This document shows positions 23,349-35,107 of a stretch of DNA of 64,000 nt, one piece after another. The notes under the pieces were generated by a model, which made no database searches, had not been told where the DNA came from, and saw only the letters and a list, made by a program, of their open reading frames with translations. The number at the start of each line of letters is the position of its first letter. Positions within the stretch are counted from its first letter, which is position 1. The DNA is from Ulva prolifera (lineage: Eukaryota > Chlorophyta > Ulvophyceae > Ulvales > Ulvaceae): positions 4,864,936 through 4,928,935 of the forward strand of contig CM041200.1 of NCBI GenBank assembly GCA_023078555.1, given 5' to 3'. The translations under genes and the position numbers were made by a program.

Positions 23349-24888
23349 ATGGACGAGTTCACCTTTCGCCCGTCGCCTCCTGGCAACATTTCATTCGAGT
23401 CTTCGCTGTCAGCACAGAAGGGATTTCTGGGATCTCCTGGAATGGTACGGTAGAGTTCAACCTTGGCCTTCACTAACTCGTAAAAATAACATTGAGAAAG
23501 TTTTCATGATTATAAGCATGTTCTGTAGCTGGATGATGTCGGGACGCCCTCACAGGACAAAGAGAACAGCGCACAAAACGTGCTTCGCACCAAGGCTGTG
23601 TTCAGTCCGGCTCCCGCGACACCAGAACATGTAAAGCCGATCAGAGTTGTTCAAAGCGTAAAGCGACGGGATGATCTGCCAGCGATGATCGATCTCCTTA
23701 GCTGGCGAAATCCCGCTGCTTCGTTTGGTGCCATGGCTTGCGGAGCGGCCGCCTGTCTTGCGGGCCACGCCATTTTCACAACTTCCACCCCTTTTCTTAG
23801 CGGTGTGTTCATCTGCTGTGGTGGGGACCTGAGACTGTTCGGGTGTGCATTCTTCGGCTGGGATAACAACAGAAGCCCACATAGCCACATGTCGAAGCAG
23901 GTGCCATTAGGCAATCAGAAGACGAGATGAATCACTTGCAGGTCTATCAACGGTTCTCGCAGTGATGCTGGCCTTGAACTTCTTCCGTGGAGCCTTCTCG
24001 GTGACATGGCTTGCAGAATCTGCATGGCAAGGATCCAGTTTTGAAGCTTTCATGATTGATCGTTCGAAGGATTTCATTTTGTTCTTGACCGTGGCCAGAG
24101 ATCACTTGATGTGCTCTGAGAATCCCTGGGTCATGCTCCAGGTGCAGTCCTGATCTGCAATTGTTGTCCATTGATAAAAGCCATGATGATGTGCTCTCAG
24201 GAATTCTTACTAGGCCAGGCGATCTGCAGACATGCATCGCTCTCGCCGTTGTACGGAATGTGTCTTTCTATATCGACTTCTGGACAATCGTCGGTCTCGG
24301 CTGGGTCGGAATGTTTTTGGCAGCGCCGTTCCGGAAGCCAGTTGCAGGAGCAGTGATCACATCGTACACGTTCTGTGTTGACAAGTACAAGGTGTGTCCG
24401 TAGCTCCAGCACTGTCAATGGAAACAGATCAGACTGAGCAGGTGCTGGCTCAAGCACAGAGTCGTAACACAGGGCAGTTGAGTTCAGGCACTGTCTACGA
24501 AACTGAAGATGAGGCGCATGAGCAAAGCTGTGTGGCTCTCTGTAGCCATTGTCGCAGTCATGATATTCACTGATGTCACATCTCGCCTTTTCTTGGGCCT
24601 GGCATTCCTGATGTTTTTGAGGTGCTGCATGAAGAAGGAGCAGGTGCGCATGGCAGACTGGTAGACCTTTTGGTGTGCTCTATGTAGATTTGTACTCAAC
24701 GGGTGGTGCAATTCCTGCAGGTGATCGCATTGCAGCAAAGTCCACTGATGCAGACGGTCACGAAGAACAGTTTGTTGAGAAGTGCCTTCAGAGCAGGTGA
24801 GACAACAGGTGCATTGGTGGACGACGTGTTGATGTCAGCGATGAAGTCTGCCCGGAAGCACATGGAGACTGAGGATCACTTTGAGTGA
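23349..24888 (+). CDS. Reticulon-like membrane protein
   Basis: Seen: exons 23349-23444, 23529-23802, 23942 to about 24105-24141, about 24179/24200-24391, 24509-24643 and 24721-24888, ATG to TGA. The reticulon signature is at the end of exon 2: IDLLSWRNPAASFGAM, then a hydrophobic hairpin TTSTPFLSG running into STVLAVMLALNFF. The following part has LSGILTRPGDLQTCIALAVV and FWTIVGLGWVGMFLAAPF, the second hairpin. An extra hydrophobic exon (AVWLSVAIVAVMIFTDV, LFLGLAFLMFLRCC) precedes the C-terminal tail, which lacks an obvious KKXX signal. Known: reticulons shape tubular ER by hairpin insertion. The junction between exons 3 and 4 is uncertain: keeping frame needs an intron of only about 40-70 bases with a weak site. 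All other junctions agree in phase. Confidence 0.68.
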
Positions 24889-24972
24889 TGCCAACATGGC
24901 CAAGATGTTGAAAATTCGATAGAGTAACAATTTTCCCTGATTCTAGGTTAGGCGTCACCAGGGGGCAACTAC

Positions 24973-24977
24973 TGTAA
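24973..24977 (+). terminator. Candidate TGTAA polyadenylation motif
   Basis: TGTAA lies 85 bases after the reticulon stop. TGTAA is the common green-algal polyadenylation signal; functional use here is inferred. Confidence 0.35.
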
Positions 24978-25152
24978 ATTTGACAGTGCTGTTACATATG
25001 CTTTGACCGCTTATACTGTGCAACACCGCCAGGCTGAAATAGCAAACTTGATGGGGTGTTTGGGCTTGGTAGATTGGATGTTTCGAAGGACAATTCTGGG
25101 CCTGGAGTCCACGCCATCAAACCACCTGTATCACAGATCACTGTCAGCGTTC

Positions 25153-27064
25153 TTACTGCCCTAACTTCGCTGTGAAGGAAATCCCTTGTGGAAGCATACC
25201 AGGCTGGGACACGTGTGTTGACGGGTTGGCAGGCGCTGATCTTGCAGGCTCAGGCTTGGAAGGAGCGATGGAACTGATATGTGACCTCCAGAACGCGTGC
25301 CCTTCAGTAGCCTGTGAAATTGCCTGCGTCCAGAAGTCTGGGTAGTTTGTTTTGAAGAACTCTTCTTCCTGCAAATTGCATGAGGCTGATGTCGAATTCT
25401 TCTCTGTCTCTTCAGCCAACCATGCATCACTCTTTGAATCTGATGTTGCCGGGCAGAGCACACTGAAGACTGTGCCTAGCGCCACACCTCAATTGTGAAC
25501 GGCAGCTGAATGAATTGCTTGGAATCCTCAGCCTGACTGGCCCACTCAGCAAAGAGGTGGAGCATCCCGTCCCGTACTGAGTTATCGGCATCTTTGGACG
25601 CCCTCCGGGCAGTCTCAAGCGCAGACAATGCATCATCTAGGTCCAGGAACAAGCTCACACGCCGACACAGCACCTGCAAGCACGAACACACCACATGAAG
25701 AGAGCTGATACATTCAAGCCAATCAACATACATGCGACCATGCTAGAAAATACACGTCATGTTTGCAAAGTGGCATTTGGCCGAGATGGCGCACCGGAAC
25801 TGCAACCTGCGTTGCAGAGAGTGGCGACACACTGAACTGGCAGCATCGCTGTGCCTGCTGCAGCGCCAGGCGGGGCTGCTTCAAAGCCACAAGCAGCTCT
25901 GCCGCATAAAGGCCCATGTCCTGGTGTTGGCATGTGCTCAGCTCCAACATAGCAGTGGCAATGGTCGCAGCGTCTGTAGCACCGCTGTCTATGGGTCGTG
26001 CGGGCTGTAGCTGCTGCCCCAGCACATGCTCGAGCATGGCTACCGCATGCCATCCCCGGGCTTGATCGGAAGGCACCCCGAGAGCGGTTGCAAGTCCCTG
26101 CATGCAGCTCAGAATGTGTGCCATGTGCTGCAAACTACCTCAAGCAGTCGTAGCGAAGCAGGGAGTACCTAAACGAGAATGCTGAGAGGGCATACCTGCC
26201 AATCACATGCAATCTGACTGCCCCACAAGTAGTATAGTAGCAGATGCACACGCGCATGTGACCGTGGGGCTGATGCATCGTCGCCAGACGAGTCGGTTAA
26301 GAAGATTGTCTGCAGGCACTGCATCAGACCGGCGAACGGATATGCAATAACAGCAGATGAGTCTGGTGGCAGCACGGCTTGGATGGTCTGCAAGGTGGCA
26401 TTCTCCTCCAGGTCAGCCTGTCTGACAGCCAGTAATGTCCTCTCGGTACACTGCCGGAGGTTGTCAAGGTCTGGTACAGTGGCGCAGTTGACCCCATGCA
26501 TTGACATCCAGACCAGCACAGAAAGGAGCTGGTGGCACTGGTTGAGCTTGTCTGCAGAGGTGCAGCCACTGTCAGCTTTTTGGGATGCACAGAGCACGGT
26601 ATTGTCGACGCCGTTGTGTGCACACCTGATGGCACTCCGCCATGCGACAGCTGAAGGCTCTTTAACGAGTCATTTACAGCTTGGAGGCACACGACCTGGC
26701 CTAGTAGCTTGGCCACCAGGCCGGAATTCGCAAGTGCACTGGCAACTGACAACTCATTGATAAGTTCTCCCGTGGATCTCAACAGCCAAGACTCCACACA
26801 GTCACCATTCATTACTGCCATATCCTCTAAATTGACAGAGCTGAGGTTGGAGTCGCCGCAGATTTCGTGCAAATAATCTGCGACCCAAGCTGCGTGCCCT
26901 GACGAGCAGCATGCAGACAGCATAGCACATGTTGCACCATTGGGAGATGATTTCGACAAGGATGGCTGCAGCCGTGATACTGCATTATATAGCTGCGAAA
27001 ATCCTGTCAATGGGGAGAAGACGGATTTTATCGGTTGCGACACGAGCTCGTTCACGACCGGCAT
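25153..27064 (-). CDS. Unrecognised 513-residue, probably alpha-helical protein
   Basis: Seen: exons 26626-27064, 26196-26575, 25807-26127, 25488-25673 and 25153-25368 join in phase from ATG to TAA. The protein is rich in Leu, Ala and Gln with many likely amphipathic helices: LSKSSPNGATCAML, GLVAKLLGQVVCLQAVND, LNQCHQLLSVLVWMSM, VALKQPRLALQQAQ, then DLDDALSALETARRASKD and GMLHLFAEWASQAEDS. No catalytic motif is visible. The ending has EEEFFKTNYPDFWTQAI then a Ser/Pro-rich tail. An alpha-solenoid or scaffold is a guess from composition. A further open frame from ATG 27454 to about 27170 could be a first exon, but I found no phase-consistent splice to 27064. The gene is tail-to-tail with the reticulon gene and head-to-head with the G-patch gene. 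Confidence 0.62.
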
Positions 27065-27480
27065 GCTTGCAGATCCTCCCAATTGAGACCTACCGCTTGA
27101 TCAAAAGCGTGACAGCCAGTTGCGACAGGCTGAGTGCACCTAAACTCGGGCGATGTGTGCTTTCTTTCCGCACGATCGCGTTTTGCTAGGCTTTGCTGAT
27201 AGCTCGTCCATGCATGAGCAGTGCAAGGTCGTGAGCACCGGCATGCCGCGGCAACACAGTTGGGGACCCGGCAATTCGTCGTGCGACTGCAATCCTCTCA
27301 TGATTTGAGAACTTGGCACAGGAAGCCTCACAAAACGGGATCTTGTTTTCTGAAATTCTTGACAATTCGTTAGAACGTCACACAAGCATGATGCGTCGCT
27401 CGATTTGCCATTTTGCAACAGTGAATCATTTGTGCTTTTGATACGGTGATGCATCAGAACGGTGCTTACATTGCGTAGCT

Positions 27481-29710
27481 ATGGACCAGCGGTTCCTGCA
27501 GCGCGGCGAGCAGTTTTCTGCAGGATACCGGGTGTGCCAATCTTTCAGTCACGCCTCACGCTAACAAACATAAGTTATTGCCAAGGCATCTGACAGGCTC
27601 GAGCCATGTTGTTGCCCGAAAGTCCTTCAGGTGCCTTGGTTCACAATCCCACAGTACTCTTGGATCAAGTGTCTATAAGGGTAAACAGTCACATCGTTGC
27701 AGAGGGAACAATATGAGAAGCATCTCGTAGAGGGTACCGACTTCAGTCTTCCACGCAGTCAGTTTATTGAGGACAGTGTTGAAGCAGGCGCAAATCATGA
27801 CGTCTCAGCAGCTGATCCGATCCCAGAATCCAATAAGGGATACAAGCTGCTTCAGCTTATGGGTTGGAGCGGCGCAGGGCTAGGAAAACACGAAAATGGT
27901 GAGCATTTCGACTGCATCGTCTCTTTGCATGTATGGCACTGCATTCTTCATCAAGTTGGGGGTTCAGTGCAAAGCATAGATACCCAGGCGGGTGTCTGAG
28001 AAGCAGCACCCATGTAGACGATCGTTTGTTCAGCATAACTGCCGTTGCGTCTGCCGCGCACAGGCTTGACTGCGCCAGTTGATGTGGGAGCTGTTGATTC
28101 GGGGTCCAGAATGGGCCTGGGGCGGGCGCAGCTGGAGCAGAGCCTGGTAGAAGCGGAGACCGCAACTCGGAGGCAGCTCGATGTTGAGCAGCAGATGCGA
28201 GAGACTGAATCGCAGAGAGACGAACGCATGCAGCGAGCCGAACAGCGCGAGATGGTAGAGAAACAGGTGGCGGACATGAATCGGACTTTCTATTGTGAGG
28301 TGTGCCCTACTGCGTTCCGTTGTGAATTCAACTGTGTATTTGCCTGATGCTGGCGTCGATCTGTTGGATTGTGGTCATGTTGTGTTTATCTAAGGACGAC
28401 CTTGCAATCCGCAAAATTCGTGTCAGGCAGTGCCAGCAACACATTTACCGCCGTACAGGTATGCTGCAAGCAGTACAAGTCCATTGCTGAGCTGGAAGAG
28501 CACCTGAGCTCTTATGACCATCACCACCGCAAACGTCTTCAAGAGATGAAACAGATGGAGCTCGAGCGAACACGAGATTCCAGATCCAAGAAAGAAAGCA
28601 AGCGGCAGGCCAGGGAGCAGGCTCGCCTTGAGAAACAGTGCGGCCTTGATTCACACCGCAAGCTCTGCTGCAGTGCCATGCTCCAAAGACAAAACGTGCC
28701 TCAACCCAGGTAGCTGTTTGTGCAAGTGTAGAGATTTGCCGTTTTTGTACATCCGATGTCTGACCTCTGGCTAGCATGCAGTATCTGTGAGCTCCATTCA
28801 AGTCGGTGGATGCTGCCATGTAGCTCTTGCTGAATTACCCCATAGTATCCCATTGCCGACAGCACAGTGCCATGACGATCGCAGCGGCATGTGAATGAGA
28901 GCTTGCCCATGAGCCAGATTTGCGCAACAGCGTGCGCCACTACGCAGCGTTTCTCTGACGAGTCTTGATGTCGTGGAGGTGTGGTGCAGGATCGCCGCGG
29001 CGCGGGGCAAGGCCGCAGCGCCTGCTGGGGGCAGCGGCGCCCCTGCGCCTCCTCCCCCCGACACAGCCCCCCTCCCACATCCGCCACCGCTGCCCAACGC
29101 GCCTCCCCTGCCGAATGAGCCTCCTCTAGCACATGCGCCTCCTCTACCAGATGGACCTCCTCTGCCAAATGCGCCTCCTCTGCCACTATCACCTCCACTG
29201 TCGAGAGCGCCCCTGGCACACGGCACCGGGCCTCCACTACCATGGGCATCGCAGCCGCCGAGTGCACCGCCTCCGCTACCGCCTGCGCCGCCTCCGACAT
29301 GGGAGCCTCCTCTTCCGGGGGTACCCCCTCTTCCTGGGGCACCACGGGCGAGTGCTGGACCTCTTGCGCCCACAGAGGCTGGTCAAGGCTATGCCCGTTC
29401 TTCTTACCAGCCGGGCCATGGGCATGCTCCTCAGCAAGGACATTCACGGGTGCACAGTTGGTCTGCTTCGTCGCAAGTACCAAGCACTGCGTCCGTCCCG
29501 GCCTCCCGAGCCCCGTCATCTCAACCTAGTCATCGCGTGCCACCTCCACCACCGCAAGCGCCTGAGCTCAAACCGTTGTCAATGTCCTTCGGCAATAAAA
29601 GCGCTCGCACACCGCAACAATCTTCACAAGTATCCATGAGCTTGGCGAAGTCTCGCTCTGGTCCCGCGCGATCTTTGTCTATGTTCGCTGCGGATGATTC
29701 GGATGAGTAG
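27481..29710 (+). CDS. G-patch and C2H2 zinc-finger protein (GPATCH8-like)
   Basis: Seen: exons 27481-27531, 27703-27898, 28064-28299, 28459-28637 and 28990-29710 join in phase to 460 residues, ATG to TAG. A G-patch begins at GYKLLQLMGWSGAGLGKH and runs over the junction into GLTAPVDVGA. A coiled-coil segment rich in Glu/Arg/Gln follows (RETESQRDERMQRAEQRE). The next junction builds a C2H2 finger, FYCEVCCKQYKSIAELEEH then SSYDHHHRKR, followed by a charged helix. The last exon is a Pro/Leu-rich low-complexity region (repeats like APPLPNEPP) ending with KPLSMSFGNKSAR and an acidic tail. Known: G-patch proteins activate DEAH helicases in splicing; GPATCH8 combines a G-patch and this finger type. 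A role in RNA processing is inferred from family only. Confidence 0.83.
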
Positions 29711-29732
29711 ACGTAAACGTGAATCAACCAGT

Positions 29733-29738
29733 AATAAA
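29733..29738 (+). terminator. AATAAA motif
   Basis: AATAAA occurs 23 bases after the stop of the G-patch gene and may serve polyadenylation. Confidence 0.3.
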
Positions 29739-29908
29739 TTTCTGTGTTGAAGTAGCTTGGGTTTGAGGGGAAGCAGCTGTAAAATCTGCTGTAGTCGTTC
29801 GCAGTGCTGATATATATATCTGTCCGCATCTGTTCAGTGGGGCGTCACAGCTCGTGATCACGCCCGAATTCTGGTTGGCACTTTGCCATAGCAGCAATTC
29901 TGATCTGG

Positions 29909-31086
29909 ATGAACACGATGCGAGGTTCCCGCTTGCGTGGCGAGTCCGCCACCGCTCAATGGGCAGCATCTTCTGCACCAGTTCGACGGCAGGCGTTGCA
30001 GCGCAGTAGCGCTGCAAGGCAGCACAGCCAGCAGCTTTCCCATCGCTTTGTGTCATGTCAAGCTGGCACGGAGTTGGCGGCCCCTCCGTTGCAGCGCATT
30101 CTGAGCTGGGTCCAGGAGACAATGGGCCAGCGTGAACGAATAGTGCTCACGTCGGACAAGTCAGACCTGGCAGACATCATGGAACTTGCAGAACTTTGGG
30201 CTGAGCATCTGGACAGACCAGAACTGCTGAAAGAGCCTGGTTTGCAAGCAGTTCAAACAGCCCTGGACAATACCTTCACAGTCCAGTTTGCGTTTTTGGA
30301 AGTGACAGACAAAACCTCGGATGCTGAGGAACAGGTCACACGCAAGCTCATTGGCTGTGCGAGGAGTATTTCAGATGGCTATTTTGCTGCTCAGGTGTGC
30401 TCAGCGTTCTATAAGGAGTTCTGACAGGGGTGGCTAATAGTGCAAACCACGCACACAAGCACTGGCCACAGTGCTGTCTAGATCTTTTGTTCGTCTATAC
30501 CTCACTCAAGGTAGTGGCGTTAATGAATCCGGTGTGATGTTCATCGATGTGTGGCTGGCACCTGCTCTGCCACGTATGGCTCAGCTGTGACACTGAGCAT
30601 ACAATGAGCTGTCCATTGAGCCTCAACACTGAATGTACATAGCTAAGTAGGATACATATAACATGTAAAGGGCGTGTGTTCCATGTGGATCTCACGTCTG
30701 CTGAGCTGCAGGTTGTGGATGTGTGCGTCGCAGATGAACATCGACGGACAGGCCTAGGTAGCCAGATGCTGAAAGAACTGTGCAGAGACACAAGAGAGAA
30801 CGGAGCACAAAGCATTGCTGTGTTCACAGGTCCGACCAACCGTCTGTTCTTCTGGAGAAACGGGTTCAGGCTAGACTTCAGATACCGGGTGTGTGCCCTA
30901 CCTGTGTTTCAGTCGATGGCAACCCCCATGCTGCAGTGGGCAAGGCATCATTTGGCAACGGACGTGTGAGTATATGGCATGCAGGTGATGGTGTACCAGC
31001 CGCTTAAAACCAAGCCAGACAAAAAGCCTTTACAAGAGGCCTCTGTCTCAGATTTGGATGAGTTGTTTGGGACCAGGTATATGTAA
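29909..31086 (+). CDS. GNAT-family N-acetyltransferase with organellar leader
   Basis: Seen: exons 29909-30394, 30643-30888 and 30985-31086 join in phase to 277 residues, ATG to TAA. The first 60 or so residues are rich in Arg, Ser, Ala and Gln and poor in acids, like a plastid or mitochondrial transit peptide. The acetyl-CoA site is in exon 2: VVDVCVADEHRRTGLGSQM fits the Q/R-x-x-G-x-G pattern, followed by SIAVFTGPTNRLFFWRNGF, the usual beta5 and alpha4 region. The start of exon 2 (acceptor TACATAG) is the least certain point. The third exon may instead splice at 31076 into an open frame starting 31149; simple read-through to the TAA is preferred because it gives a normal GNAT length. Substrate unknown. 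Confidence 0.75.
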
Positions 31087-32281
31087 CTGTATTGCTGATG
31101 CTGTTGTGTTCCAAGTATCAAATCAAGTTACTCGATGACCATGTCCTAGGTATCCACCACTGCTTTGTATCGTGCTCCGAGACCTGGTGGTGCCCCTTTT
31201 TGCGGCCGGCGTCACCGAGCCACCACCGAGCAGAGATCTGTTGCACGGCAACTTGCAAACCGGGGTCGACAAACTCGAATGCCTGGTCTCCAGTGTGACC
31301 AAAGCCCCTGCATTTCAAAGTGCGCTTAAGTACAGCTGTGGAAGCACAGACAAGCATGGCAGGATGCAATTCTTGCCGCACCCTCCCAATTCTGGCAGAT
31401 GCGCCACAGCCAGTATCCCGGTCCTGAAGCTGCACTTCCCACGCACCCACTGCAAGCATGGGTTCTCAACGTCACGGTGTTTGCTGTGTGACAGTTGATT
31501 CGCTCTGATACAGTCGTGGGTGACATTTGGCCACCAGGGTAGTGCTATGGTGTTCTGCATACCTGTTGTTTATATACTTGATTCACAGATGTCCTAGCTG
31601 TCACCCTGTACTGCAAGAGGGGCTGCAGCTTCAGCTTTCCGCGACCATCTCTTTTGATTCCAATCCCAGCGGCCCCCTGCGGCGTACAGCCCTCTCAGCT
31701 GACTCAGTGTTGAGATCTACCTGTCCCTTCCTACTGCATTGCAGAGCTGATGCATGGTGTCAAACGCTTTTGTCTGCGCACCTGGAACACCATTCTTGAC
31801 CATTTTGGAAGAGCAAGCTTCCTGGTTGCTAGCTGTATACTGTAATTATTTGTGCTTAATTTGATTCCCTCCATCCATCTGCTGTGCTCTGGCTTGTACT
31901 GCATCTCACCCCAGGCAGCAGCTCTATGTCTTGGATGAGCGGGCCAGTGGCAGAAGGTGAGTCCAAGAAGTCCTTTTCGATCAGTGTCTTCTGCGATTCT
32001 ACGAGGTCACCCGTGCTGGTTGATCGACAGCATTGTGGTGTGTGTAGCAAACAGATCACATGTGCCTGGCATCGCACCCAATATTCAGCTTGGCTTTAAG
32101 TATCGGATTGAATCTGAATTCACAATTATCTAGGAGTCTGTCAATTGGATCCGATGGAACAACGGACGCGGGGGAAACAGGCCCGGTACCAAGTAACTCC
32201 AGCATGTTCAGGTCCAGGTAGCCAGCACCATATGGGCTGGACGGTGTAGCGTCCCGCCCACGGCCGTTCATTCTCGCACAG
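31087..32281. other. Region with unresolved coding-like segments on both strands
   Basis: Open frames with protein-like composition exist at 31149-31498 (+), around 31585-31695 (+, CPSCHPVLQEG then SATISFDSNPSG) and at 32056-32271 (-). One join keeps frame: donor GTACAG near 31329 to the acceptor near 31589. I could not build a full model and recognise no family. Confidence 0.35.
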
Positions 32282-33547
32282 CCAAAGCCACTAGAGGTCA
32301 GGAGATTTGGTCACAGCTATCGTGCCGCATTCATGCTGCGCAATCTGTACAGAAATGCTCCTGAAAAATGGGCGTCTGCAGCACAGGTCAGCGGGCGGGA
32401 GATGTAACAAAAACACCTGCAGAGGCTGGAGTGAGTAGAACATTTCAGGGATACTCAGAGATTAAAAACGGTGCTTCTTTGCACCGGCGGTCGCAGGCCA
32501 GCGAAGATGATTTCCGAAATGCATCGCCAACCATGCATGCTGGACAGGAGCGAGCAAGCGCTGCCGATTGTCATCGTAGCAACTCTCAAGGCGACAATTA
32601 GATGGGGAGCAGATGCAATGGCGTTTCACTATGCCACGATAGGGATGCAGGCGGCTGGACTTCAGGAGAAGTTTGATCGGTTGGCTTCGATTTGGCTGTC
32701 ACTCAAGCCACGAGTCTGGCTGTGCCCAACATGGTGCACCGTTGTGCAAAGCTGAAGCCGCTTGTACTATCCGGCTGCTTATGCACTGAATGGTCACTCA
32801 TTTCTACAAACTCCGTAAACACACATCTCTAAATCTTGCGGCCAGTGTCATGCGGCCACTGTGGAATCCTCGACCTGCGCGCTGCTGCAGCTGCGGCAGG
32901 CACACTCCGGGTCTGGCAGGGGTGCGACATACAAGTGCTGACTAGACGCTTGTCCAGGCGTTGGTGCTCACGAACTTTACGGAATTTGTAGTTGATATCG
33001 CTAAGCCTGCACGTTTTTTTGCACGTGACAGGCCTCGCACACCGCAACTTCTGTATTTGCAGACCCCACCAAAGCAGGTCGAACATACTTGAACATTAGT
33101 AATGTTACGGCCTATGCTGTCTAGCTCCGATATCTGCGGCCCATGCGGTTGCCACTGCAAGAGAAACAGCCTGCATCAGCTCTGCTCACACCACCAACGT
33201 CAGACTGTTAAATTTGCCCGGGGCCTCAGTTTCCAAACCGGCACCGATCTTTGACAAGTCTCGGATGATGCAACTCAGTTGCCACGATATCCATGCGAGT
33301 GTTGGCTGCGCAGCGCTCATGCTAGTGTTGCTTGTGCTAGCTGTCACTTGTTGCCGCAGCCCATCTAGTCGTTTTGGACTCATTCGCACCATTCAGGCTT
33401 ATGCTGCTGTAAACTCATGGACAGGCGCCCAAAGTCCAATGTGTTGGCATTCTCTGATGCAGTTGTTACGGTCTCACCATCCACTGTGCACAGGCCTACG
33501 AAGCCATGCACCATAAGTCACTGTCGAGCCAGGAGCAGATTCACTAG
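32282..33547 (+). CDS. Partial model of an unrecognised gene
   Basis: Seen: an exon at 32282-32386 (EVRRFGHSYRAAFMLRNLY, then NAPEKWASAAQ) ends at a GTCAGC donor and is in phase with an exon from 32507, or slightly earlier, which reads ISEMHRQPCMLDRSEQALP and then IVATLKATIRWGADAMAF. A likely last exon is 33494-33547, after a CAG acceptor, reading AYEAMHHKSLSSQEQIH and a stop. The middle junction is not solved, and 5' exons are unknown. A minus-strand frame at 32829-33086 overlaps the presumed intron and also looks protein-like. The composition is helical; I recognise no family. Confidence 0.3.
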
Positions 33548-34044
33548 CCGCAACGCGGAGGTATGGAACAGCATACTCAGTGCATAAGCCAGGATTAACA
33601 AAGGGCTGCCTGGGATCCCCATCTCCAGCTATGACACACATCTGCCAGACTCGGTTTGGGCGTCAAACCTCTAGAGCTGATCCCATGTACAAGGATTCAA
33701 CGACGAGCCGACTCATTTACTGCATCCGTGCAACTTCAGAAAATTCAGTCACATGTATGAAGAGCTCGCTGGCCCGTGGTGCTGGCAGTATGGGCATCTA
33801 GGCCCTGCTAGCTTCTGCGGACAGTCACCTCAACAAATCAGCTGTCCAGGTCTCGATCAGAAGAAGCCAGCAATTGCCTTCCAGCTTTTGCTAGCTGCTG
33901 GTCTGGTGTTCAGTGCTCGCACAATGAGTATGCGCAGAGCTGCCGCATGTGGAACGACAGTGAGAAGGTCTTTGCTGAATAAGTGATGCAAAGAGTGTTT
34001 TCACGTTGCCCTGGTGCAGAATCCGCTCCAGGGACGTGTATGGT
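33548..34044. other. Possible additional plus-strand terminal exon
   Basis: A frame ending at 33986 reads KKPAIAFQLLLAAGLVFSA then RRSLLNK and a stop; it may be the last exon of another or the same plus-strand gene. Nothing else is supported here. Confidence 0.25.
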
Positions 34045-34393
34045 TCAGGAGATGTCCTGCATCAGGTCCTCCCAATCTACATCCCGAGGGCTACCTCTCT
34101 CCAGCCACCTTGCCTTGAGGCGCGCGAATACTTCCTTGGAGGTACTGCAACGTGCATGGCCGCTGAGATGGTGGAAGCTGATGGCAGTCCAGCCTATTGG
34201 TATGACCAGGTCATCGACACACACGGTGCACATGAGAGGGGGCGTACTGCTTTGATGAGCATTCATTCAATTCATTCAGCTGCTTCCTACACGCCCAGAC
34301 AACAGAGAACAGCCGTGCCTCTGAGCATGCTACAAAAGCCTCGGTCTTTTCTTGGCACTGGTGGAACGCTCGTTTTCGTAGCTGATAGATCAT
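34045..34393 (-). CDS. Twin CX9C mitochondrial protein, CMC1-like
   Basis: Seen: exons 34248-34393 and 34045-34144 join in phase (donor GTACGC) to 81 residues, ATG to TGA. Four cysteines at about positions 13, 23, 35 and 45 form two exact C-x9-C motifs (CQEKTEAFVAC and CRKQLNELNEC) in a helix-turn-helix, the CHCH fold. The C-terminal part is charged (FARLKARWLERGSPRD, then WEDLMQDIS). Known: CMC1 family proteins are oxidised by Mia40 in the intermembrane space and assist cytochrome c oxidase assembly. The size fits the family. An extra upstream exon is possible, because many homologues have a few more N-terminal residues. Confidence 0.8.
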
Positions 34394-35107
34394 TGCTGCA
34401 ACATCAGCCGATCAAATGATCTCCGAACTTTGCTTGCATTCAAGGGTTGCGTGACACACAGTAAGTGCAACACACGCGGGCTACGGATGTTCACCTGACT
34501 CGACCTTCTTTGGAACCTCTGGGTGACTGTCCATGATGGCGATCACTGTCACTGCAGCGATTGGAACTCAGTGAACCAACTATAGAAACATAGCTGAGCT
34601 CGGCTGATTCACGAGGATTGCTGTCAAGGACGGGTGGAACCGGTTGTGCGTGCAGTGCCACATGCACCCGAGTTCAGCTGCAGAGCAAAGTGCGTGCAAC
34701 AGACAACCTCTCGATCATACACAGTGTATCACTCACAGAAGCTATGCGCCTGCGCTGTCGCGGGCCATCCGGCTACGCGGCTTGCTGCCCACGCATGCAA
34801 CGCAGTTGTCTCGATGCGTTATGCCACTGCCCAAGCGCTCACAGCTGCGTGCCAGGTCACGCCGAGCGGCCTGAACAAAGCTGTGCAGAAATTCACAAAT
34901 AAATCAACGTGCTGGTGCATCACGTCAGCTGGTCTGCTTCCTGCTCACATCGATGTCCATCCGCGCGCACGGCAATATGTCATCGGAACTTTAAACAAAT
35001 TAAAGCCGCACATCTACTGCACACCGAGTGGCCGGGCTGCACTGTACCGCGCATGTAATCAGGAAGTCGTTTCTCGCGCAATTTATCTGTGAGTCCGCTG
35101 CACCTCC
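34394..35107. other. Intergenic, head-to-head promoter region
   Basis: Lies between the CX9C protein gene (minus) and the thioesterase gene (plus). Frames at 34618-34902 and 34634-35092 have no recognisable features. A shared or back-to-back promoter is expected here. Confidence 0.5.

Noticed and set aside
28701..29519. 272-codon open frame on the minus strand
   Set aside because: Reverse of the Pro-rich exon of the G-patch protein; the repeats are a mirror of Pro/Leu codons.
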